Below are positions 23,462 through 28,247 of a stretch of DNA of 28,247 nucleotides, in pieces. The first letter of the stretch is position 1. Each line of letters starts with the position of its first letter. The notes beneath the pieces were generated by a model. It did not search any database and was not told the DNA's origin. It saw only the letters and a program-made list of their open reading frames with translations. Made by a program: the position numbers and the translations under genes. The DNA lies in IMG/VR virus record IMGVR_UViG_3300031684_000205, positions 1 to 28,247 of that record, one strand, 5' to 3'. This DNA comes from a virus.

Positions 23462-24439
23462 TATGAGATAATCTTTATTAGTCCTTTTTAAATGTTTGTA
23501 AATCCTCAATTCATTTTTTCTAAAATCCGTTAAATTATTATATTTATTTATAATTTTTTTTAATTCATTTATTGTTAATTTAATATTAGACTTTTTATCA
23601 GGCATATGTTTAGCGGCTTCATCAACAATTTTAAGTTTCAACAACATTCTATATTCTTTCTCATGTTTATTTTTAAATTCATTAAACGAATTATATTTTT
23701 TACATAATTTAAATAATTTTTGTTTATTATATATTTTATTATATACATTATTTATTTTTATTTTGTTAACATCATCTTCTCTTAAAGTTAAGTCAGTGGT
23801 TTTATTTATTAGTTTAAGATTATCATTAATTTGTTTCTTAATATCTTTAATATAATTTCTACTTTTTTCGTAAATATGAATCAATGTGATATTTTTATTC
23901 TTGGTTAAAGATATTTTTAATTCATCATTATTTTCTAAAGTATGCCAATATTTACCCTGATACTCAAAAGCCAATTTATATTCTTTGTAATATAAATCTA
24001 GTTCATATGGTTTAATTATTTTTCGATTGTTATATGATGCTTTTAAATTTAAAAGTTGATTCATTAAGTCTTCTAAAATCATCTGTGGGATACTATATTT
24101 AAATGGGGTCATATGAGACGTTAATTCATCTAAATAACCTTTTAAACGAGCAGATTGATAAGCTGGCTCATCAAACTCTTTTAATTCTCTTATTGAAGTA
24201 TATTTATTAAAAATTTTTTTTAATTCATTATAATTTAAATCTCTATAACCTAGATTTATTTTAGTTTTGTGACCTTTTTTATTTCTCCATAATAAAAATT
24301 TTTCACTTTTTTTTAAACCCAATCTATACCCTTTATTGTCAATTGAAGATTTAGACTTATTCAAAATTGTTGCTATTTCTAAATTAGTTTTATTTGAATA
24401 AATTTCTTTTAATTTCTTTTCTTGCATTGTAGTCCACAT
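23441..24439 (-). CDS. PD-(D/E)XK (Vsr/EDxHD-like) homing endonuclease (332 aa)
   Basis: An N-terminal DNA-binding module MWTTMQEKKLKEIYSNKTN...SIDNKGYRLGLKKS (1-45) resembles the Trp-led helix-turn-helix found on phage homing endonucleases. The nuclease core at about 144-191 has ELDLY (146-150), EYKLAFEYQGKYWH (153-166) and ITLIHIYE (184-191), the E/D...ExxxxYWH pattern of Vsr-like enzymes of the I-Bth0305I type. Three ~43-residue repeats of the 'ELKKIxNKYxSxxEF...HM' type (68-110, 238-279, 288-330) flank the core and should give extended DNA recognition. It is even more A/T- and Lys/Asn-rich than its neighbours. It opposes all surrounding genes, as expected for an invasive element. The first ATG is chosen because homologous modules begin at this Trp. 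Confidence 0.85.
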   Translation of the reverse strand: MWTTMQEKKLKEIYSNKTNLEIATILNKSKSSIDNKGYRLGLKKSEKFLLWRNKKGHKTKINLGYRDLNYNELKKIFNKYTSIRELKEFDEPAYQSARLKGYLDELTSHMTPFKYSIPQMILEDLMNQLLNLKASYNNRKIIKPYELDLYYKEYKLAFEYQGKYWHTLENNDELKISLTKNKNITLIHIYEKSRNYIKDIKKQINDNLKLINKTTDLTLREDDVNKIKINNVYNKIYNKQKLFKLCKKYNSFNEFKNKHEKEYRMLLKLKIVDEAAKHMPDKKSNIKLTINELKKIINKYNNLTDFRKNELRIYKHLKRTNKDYLISHLKRE

Positions 24440-24449
24440 AATAATCTCT

Positions 24450-24457
24450 CATTTATA
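24450..24457 (-). promoter_or_regulatory. TATAAATG late-like promoter for the endonuclease
   Basis: On the minus strand TATAAATG (24457-24450) is one base from TATAAATA and lies 10 bases before the start codon at 24439. The leader would be only a few bases, or longer if the internal Met at codon 5 is used. T4 homing endonuclease genes such as I-TevI also carry their own late promoters. Confidence 0.4.
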
Positions 24458-24477
24458 ATAATAAATTATAACCAATT

Positions 24478-24492
24478 TTCACTAAAAGTGAA
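24478..24492. promoter_or_regulatory. Small palindrome in the leader of the HAD-like gene
   Basis: TTCACT AAA AGTGAA, a perfect 6-base inverted repeat with a three-base centre. It contains CTAAAAGTG, a string also present at 15332-15340 and, in close form, at 13828-13835 and 23391-23398. It may be a protein-binding site or hairpin between the diverging endonuclease and HAD-like genes. Confidence 0.4.
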
Positions 24493-24548
24493 TAATAAAT
24501 AAAAAGATATACCTTTTTTATTTTTAGGTGGTATATTAAAAATAAAAA

Positions 24549-25130
24549 ATGGCTCAGATAGGAATAACATTAAACGAAGTAATTAGAGACTATGTAGGTC
24601 AACTAAAGTACGTTTATAAGAAATATTACGGTGAAGATTTAGAAGATGTTAAAGTAGAAGACTTTGACTTAGCCAGTTTTTTCAAGTTTGACTCACAGGA
24701 AGCTTTTCATAAGTTTCTATACAGCGAGAGTCCAATGGAAATATTCGCACACGCTGACCAATCATATAAAAATGTCGGTCCAATTCTAAACAGTTTTATT
24801 AACGACATAAACGACTACGAAGAACACGAGGTTATATTATTAAGTAGAGACGTACATAAAAGTAGACCCGCAACACTATTCTTTTTATCAAAACTAGGGT
24901 TTACTGGTAATAGCATTAAATTCGCACTTGATACTAAGAAATTATGGGATGATGTAGATGTTTTAGTTACAGCAAACCCAGTAGCTTTAGATAGTAAACC
25001 TGAAGGTAAAATTTCAGTTAAAATCGAAGCAACTTACAATGAAAATACTGAGTCTGATTATACATTAGAATCAATATTAGATTTTATAAATAATGAAGAG
25101 CAATTTAAAAAAATAATGAATAATGATTAA
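24549..25130 (+). CDS. HAD-fold protein with degenerate active site (193 aa)
   Basis: The outline resembles phage 5'-nucleotidase-like HAD proteins. The first strand IGITLNEVIRD (4-14) aligns with the HAD motif I pattern 'IGIDLDGVLRD', but the nucleophile and second Asp are Thr7 and Asn9. VILLSRDVHKSRPATLFFLSKLGF (95-118) is motif II, with Ser99. The LDTKKL region around Lys130/131 fits motif III. VDVLVTANP (136-144) takes the place of the acidic motif IV. Without the acidic residues it should not hydrolyse phosphate in the usual way; a binding or structural role is likely. A 12-codon duplicate of its start lies beyond the neighbouring endonuclease gene. It overlaps the next gene by eight bases (ATGATTAA). 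The alignment is by eye. Confidence 0.75.
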   Translation: MAQIGITLNEVIRDYVGQLKYVYKKYYGEDLEDVKVEDFDLASFFKFDSQEAFHKFLYSESPMEIFAHADQSYKNVGPILNSFINDINDYEEHEVILLSRDVHKSRPATLFFLSKLGFTGNSIKFALDTKKLWDDVDVLVTANPVALDSKPEGKISVKIEATYNENTESDYTLESILDFINNEEQFKKIMNND

Positions 25131-25473
25131 AATATTTGGAGATTTATATTACATCGACTTTGAAAAGTTAGATGCCTTTGTGGCTGATGGTCAAAAAGAT
25201 AATGTATTTAAAACAGTGGATAAAGAATATAACTATGATAATGAATTGGTAAAGACGAAAATAATTGAAGCTGCTGAACCTACCACTAAAGAAGTTAACG
25301 TCGTGAGATATGAAATAATTAGAAATTTCATTGACGATATCTCAATGGCTGGTGGTACAAGTGACGAACATGATGAAATGTTGGGGTCTAATAATCTAAT
25401 TAAAACCGATGTAAAATTTAAATTAGCGTATAATACTCTAATTTTTTATAAGATATTAAAAAAAATTGATTAA
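25123..25473 (+). CDS. Unknown protein (116 aa)
   Basis: Starts inside the stop region of the HAD-like gene (eight-base overlap), implying coupled translation. It reads MIKIFGDLYYIDFEKLDAFV (1-20), a charged middle (IEAAEPTTKEVNVVRYEIIR, 47-66), an acidic loop SMAGGTSDEHDEM and a hydrophobic C-terminal helix FKLAYNTLIFYKILKKID. No catalytic motif. I recall similar small proteins next to this HAD-like gene type in other T4-like phages but cannot assign a function. The next gene starts four bases after its stop. Confidence 0.75.
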   Translation: MIKIFGDLYYIDFEKLDAFVADGQKDNVFKTVDKEYNYDNELVKTKIIEAAEPTTKEVNVVRYEIIRNFIDDISMAGGTSDEHDEMLGSNNLIKTDVKFKLAYNTLIFYKILKKID

Positions 25474-25477
25474 AAAA

Positions 25478-26593
25478 ATGGAAAACGAAAAAAAACAAGT
25501 ACAAGTAAAAGAATTTATAAGTAAAATTGATAATAAAGATTTTGGTTTATATTTCTTTACTTTGGATACAAAAGGTAACCCAACTGCTGGTATTGCTAAT
25601 ATATACGAGCACGTTAAAGTCTTAAATGATTTAGGGTATAAAGCTCATATATTACACGAAAAAGATGACTATCATGGCGTTGAAGAATGGTTAGGTGAAG
25701 AGTACGCTAAACTACCACACGTTTCAATTGAACAACAAAATTTAAAACTAGTTGCAATAGATTACATTATTGTACCTGAGATTTTTGCTAACGTAATGGA
25801 GCAAGTAAAAGACTTCCCATGTAAGAAAATAGTATTTTCACAGTCCTATTCTTACATCTTAGAATTTTTACCAATTGGTAATAGGTGGGATTTAAACTTT
25901 GGCTTTACTGATGTAATCACAACATCTGAAAGACAGTCAGAGTACATCAAAGACCTATTTCCAAGTATCGACACTCATATCATACCGCCGTCAATACCTG
26001 AGTACTTTAAAACGACTGATAAGATTAAAAAACCGATTGTCTCTATTGTAACTAGAGACCAGAAAGCTGCACTAAGATTGGTTAAGTCGTTCTACTTACA
26101 ACATCCAATGTATAAATGGATTACGTTTAGAGAACTTAGAGGTTTACCTAGAAAAACGTTTGCTGAGCAACTAGGTGAGTCTTGTCTAGCTATATGGGTT
26201 GATGATGAATCCAGTTTTGGAACATTCCCTATTGAAGCTATGGAGTGTGACACACCTGTTATAGGTAAGATACCTGCTATGATTCCTGAATGGATGGAAG
26301 ACGATAGTTCGGATGAACAACAAATTAGTTTGAAAGATAATGGTGTTTGGACTAATAACGAATTATCTATACCTAATTTAGTGTCAGAGTTCATGAGAGT
26401 ATGGTTAGAAGATAATGTACCTAGTACCTTAATGGAAGGTGTTAAAAAATCTAAAGGTCAATACACTGAAGATAAGCAAGTTGAAAATATCAAACGTGTA
26501 TATGGTAATCTAATTGCTAATAGAAGAAGTGAGTTTGAAGCACTTATTGATATAACTAAAGAAAAAGAAAAAGAAAACAAAGATGAAAAATAA
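25478..26593 (+). CDS. GT-B glycosyltransferase, GT4-like (371 aa)
   Basis: The start is the ATG at 25478 in an A-run context, four bases after the upstream stop. An in-frame TTG at 25466 lies in that gene and is less likely. The N-terminal half has LYFFTLDTKGNPTAGIANIY (24-43), the acceptor-side glycine-containing loop, and DYIIVPEIF. The C-terminal donor-binding half has IVSIVTRDQKAALRLVKSF (187-205) and ESSFGTFPIEAMECDTPVIG (244-263), the GT4 ExxxxFxxxxxEAM...TPVI motif. No membrane segment, so it is cytoplasmic. It overlaps the following GT2 gene by 11 bases, and the two probably act on the same glycan. It is separated from the main glycan block by phoH and the endonuclease. Confidence 0.87.
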   Translation: MENEKKQVQVKEFISKIDNKDFGLYFFTLDTKGNPTAGIANIYEHVKVLNDLGYKAHILHEKDDYHGVEEWLGEEYAKLPHVSIEQQNLKLVAIDYIIVPEIFANVMEQVKDFPCKKIVFSQSYSYILEFLPIGNRWDLNFGFTDVITTSERQSEYIKDLFPSIDTHIIPPSIPEYFKTTDKIKKPIVSIVTRDQKAALRLVKSFYLQHPMYKWITFRELRGLPRKTFAEQLGESCLAIWVDDESSFGTFPIEAMECDTPVIGKIPAMIPEWMEDDSSDEQQISLKDNGVWTNNELSIPNLVSEFMRVWLEDNVPSTLMEGVKKSKGQYTEDKQVENIKRVYGNLIANRRSEFEALIDITKEKEKENKDEK

Positions 26594-27371
26594 AAATGAT
26601 ATCACAGTAATCACGCCTCTTTATAATGTGGACGAGACTTTACTTAATAATGCTATCAAGTCGATAGCAATGCAAGAAACAAAACCAGATACGGTAATGT
26701 TTGTTGTTGGTACCGATAAAGACCATGGTGTTTTATCTGATTTAATGAAAAATTACGATTTGAATTTTGATGTTATTAAACATGACAAATCAACTGATTT
26801 TCAAGCTCAAATGAATCTAGGTGTTGAAAATTGCAAAAGTAAATGGTTTATCTTTTTAGAGCAAGACGATGAGTTAAGTGGAAAATGGGTAAGTAACGTT
26901 GTGAAGTATAGAGAAGTTTATACTGACACTCAAATATTTCTACCAATAATATTAGACGTGGACCCTCAAAGCAATTTTATTGGGTTCACTAACGAAGCTG
27001 TATGGGCATCTCAATTCTCAGATGAAATGGGTGTGTTGGATAATGCTGCACTATTGAGGTATCAAAATTTTAATATGGATGGAATGGCCATGTTAAAAGA
27101 AGCATATCAAGAATTCGGTGGACTTAAAGAAAGCATGAAATTGAGTTTTATAAGTGAATTCCTATTAAGGTTTACATTCAATTCATGTAAAGTGATGATT
27201 ATCCCTAAATTAGGGTATAAACATCTAAATGACAGAGAAGGTAGCTTATTTAACTCTTATAAAAAAGAGTTAACGCCAGATGAATCAAGATGGTGGTTAT
27301 CTTTGGCTAAGAAAGAATATTTCCACGTCAATGACAGAAATATCCTTTATGAAAAAACAGAAAAATCTTAA
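26583..27371 (+). CDS. Family 2 glycosyltransferase (262 aa)
   Basis: A classic GT-A start: ITVITPLYNVDETLLNNAIK (7-26) followed by SIAMQETKPDTVMFVVGTD. The metal-binding DxD equivalent is FLEQDDELSG (91-100). The C-terminal half contains FGGLKESMKLSFISEFLLRF and IPKLGYKHLNDREGS, with the histidine typical of GT2 metal coordination. Tightly coupled to the previous GT4 (11-base overlap) and to the sigma factor (TAATG, one base), so it probably shares their transcript. A GT2 gene just before the late sigma gene is unusual compared with T4 itself. Confidence 0.87.
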   Translation: MKNKNDITVITPLYNVDETLLNNAIKSIAMQETKPDTVMFVVGTDKDHGVLSDLMKNYDLNFDVIKHDKSTDFQAQMNLGVENCKSKWFIFLEQDDELSGKWVSNVVKYREVYTDTQIFLPIILDVDPQSNFIGFTNEAVWASQFSDEMGVLDNAALLRYQNFNMDGMAMLKEAYQEFGGLKESMKLSFISEFLLRFTFNSCKVMIIPKLGYKHLNDREGSLFNSYKKELTPDESRWWLSLAKKEYFHVNDRNILYEKTEKS

Positions 27372-28111
27372 TGGCAAAAAAAAGAGGACGTAAAAGAATC
27401 AAAGGTTTATATTTTGGCCCTGAAGAAGAGGAAGCCGTTGTTAGGTTTTTGAATGAAGAAGACCCTATTAAAAGAGATAAAATTTATAATAAGCACTTAA
27501 GAGCTGCTTTTAATACAATGATTGAGTCTATTATTAGACGTTATAAATTATATAGGAAAACTTATACTTTTGAAAACCTACATGGTGACACACTCTCTTA
27601 CCTTATGTTAAAAGCTGATAAATTTAAACCAGAAAAAGGTAAAAGAGCTTACTCGTATTACGGAACTATATGTAAAAACTATATATTAGGATTATTGATT
27701 AAAGATGAGAAGAATATGAGGCAGACGCTGGAGTTCACGTCATCAATTAATAAGGTGCATGAAAAGGACGAGTTTATTTACCATTTATCGGATACCGATT
27801 ATATGCTAAGCGACTTAATAGATACCATGTGCGATGAGATTAAAAGTGAGTTAAACGGCGAAGATGAGGGTAAAAAGAAATTAACAGAGAATGAACGTAA
27901 AGTAGGCGAAGCTCTAATTTCTATTTTAGGAAACTGGGAAACTTTATTTGAGTCACTAAGTGGCGGTTCCAAATTCAATAAGAATAGCATACTTAGTACA
28001 ATTAGAGAATACACAGGGTTAGTAACTAAAGACATTAGGATTGCTATGCGGAGATATAAGACAATATATGAGCTAACTAAAGCTGATAAAATAGATAAGG
28101 GTTTTTTATAA
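27371..28111 (+). CDS. Late-transcription sigma factor, T4 gp55-like (246 aa)
   Basis: Directs host RNA polymerase to late promoters (TATAAATA) in T4-like phages, working with a sliding clamp in the model system. A basic start MAKKRGRKRIKGLYFG precedes a region 2-like helical domain: AAFNTMIESIIRRYKLYRKT (45-64), TFENLHGDTLSYLMLKADKF (66-85), then KPEKGKRAYSYYGTICKNYI (86-105) and LGLLIKDEKN. This block parallels the T4 gp55 order 'FNFSGYT...DGIEASIKGLHNFD...NPHAYITQACFNAF'. The remaining ~130 residues form an acidic linker (SELNGEDEGKKKLTENERK) and another helical part; the protein is longer than T4 gp55 (185 aa). TATAAATA boxes elsewhere in the window support the function. It is the last complete gene in the window. 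Confidence 0.85.
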   Translation: MAKKRGRKRIKGLYFGPEEEEAVVRFLNEEDPIKRDKIYNKHLRAAFNTMIESIIRRYKLYRKTYTFENLHGDTLSYLMLKADKFKPEKGKRAYSYYGTICKNYILGLLIKDEKNMRQTLEFTSSINKVHEKDEFIYHLSDTDYMLSDLIDTMCDEIKSELNGEDEGKKKLTENERKVGEALISILGNWETLFESLSGGSKFNKNSILSTIREYTGLVTKDIRIAMRRYKTIYELTKADKIDKGFL

Positions 28112-28163
28112 TTATTATCTTTTTTTTTTTAGGTATTTAATAAAAATAAAGTTTTTATCTATT
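28112..28163. other. A/T-rich gap after the sigma-factor gene
   Basis: Contains a run of ten T (about 28122-28131) and a weak ATAAAAA...TTTTTAT pairing (28141-28158 approx), perhaps a poor terminator. No gene was seen. Confidence 0.4.
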
Positions 28164-28171
28164 TATAAATA
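28164..28171 (+). promoter_or_regulatory. TATAAATA late-promoter box near the right edge
   Basis: A perfect TATAAATA at 28164-28171 in a non-coding stretch 53 bases after the sigma-factor stop. It probably drives a gene beyond the window, since the sequence right after it has no long frame starting with ATG. Confidence 0.6.
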
Positions 28172-28173
28172 AA

Positions 28174-28247
28174 CACATGTATTATTAATGCTTTAAGTAA
28201 TTTACAACCATTGTGGGCAACTACAAGGGAAATTAATGGTATGATAT
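28174..28247 (+). pseudogene. Possible HNH-endonuclease C-terminal remnant (runs off edge)
   Basis: The frame through 28176-28247 reads CIINALSNLQPLWATTREIN and then GMI, open to the window edge, with a stop nine bases before the TGT codon and no ATG start. 'NLQPLW' followed by a polar loop is the ending style of phage HNH homing endonucleases. The upstream catalytic part is missing, so this looks like a degraded copy. An ATG one base out of frame lies at 28175. Homology is from memory and uncertain. Confidence 0.3.

Larger units (their letters stand above)
23429..24557 (-). mobile_element. Homing-endonuclease insertion, bounded by a 15-base direct repeat
   Basis: The unit between the two copies of ATAGGAATAACATTA (23429-23443 and 24558-24572) is 1129 bases and contains only the endonuclease gene, on the opposite strand to its neighbours, plus its A+T-rich flank. 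The copies lie at equivalent codons of the same gene start, so the insertion split the 5' end and the downstream gene regained a start codon. The exact boundaries are inference. Confidence 0.5.

Noticed and set aside
23441-24548. Group I intron or intein around the endonuclease
   Set aside because: The gene is on the opposite strand to the interrupted gene, the downstream gene has its own start, and no intron core or intein splice motifs were recognised.
25085-25092. TATAAATA 31 bases before the 25123 start
   Set aside because: The spacing fits, but it is fully within coding sequence (Phe-Ile-Asn-Asn codons) and the downstream gene is translationally coupled. Kept only as a possibility.

Overview
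The window looks like part of the genome of a T4-like (tevenvirus-type) tailed phage infecting a Bacteroidota host, probably a flavobacterium. The T4-like signs are a gp55-type late sigma factor (27371-28111), TATAAATA late-promoter boxes, a PhoH-like ATPase, a free-standing homing endonuclease and dense gene packing. The host signs are strong A+T richness, start codons preceded by A-rich leaders rather than Shine-Dalgarno sequences, and a textbook Bacteroidota promoter (TTG, 20 bases, TATATTTG) at 15328-15358. No tRNA, rRNA, CRISPR array or integrase was seen.

Left arm (1-11315, minus strand): two adjacent long tail-fibre/adhesin genes. One runs off the left edge (start at 752). The other is complete and huge (3491 aa, 840-11315). 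Both are built from a ~57-62 residue repeat, about 38 copies in the complete gene by hand count, interspersed with two other repeated modules. They diverge from a row of small, probably virion-associated genes (11376-13756, plus strand) across a 60-base gap. That gap holds a perfect 15-base inverted repeat with a TATAAATA box in each arm, so it looks like a face-to-face pair of late promoters.

Middle (13757-22563): after a terminator comes an accessory block dominated by glycan chemistry: a GT-B glycosyltransferase, a degenerate HD-domain protein and a MazG-like pyrophosphohydrolase under a host-type promoter, a GT2-GT4 fusion, a GT2, a CmcI-like methyltransferase, an FkbM methyltransferase, a TOD1/MUCI70 (DUF616)-like protein, a polysaccharide pyruvyl transferase-like protein and an unknown protein. 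From 16320 on they are tightly packed and often overlap by 1-8 bases. Two more glycosyltransferases lie at 25478-27371. Together they could build and cap a sugar structure on the virion, host surface or DNA.

Right arm (22564-28247): a terminator abutting the PhoH start, phoH, a minus-strand homing endonuclease inserted at the 5' end of a degenerate HAD-fold gene (a 12-codon decoy of that gene's start remains on the far side), an unknown gene, the two glycosyltransferases, the late sigma factor, and an apparent HNH-endonuclease remnant behind a TATAAATA box at the right edge.
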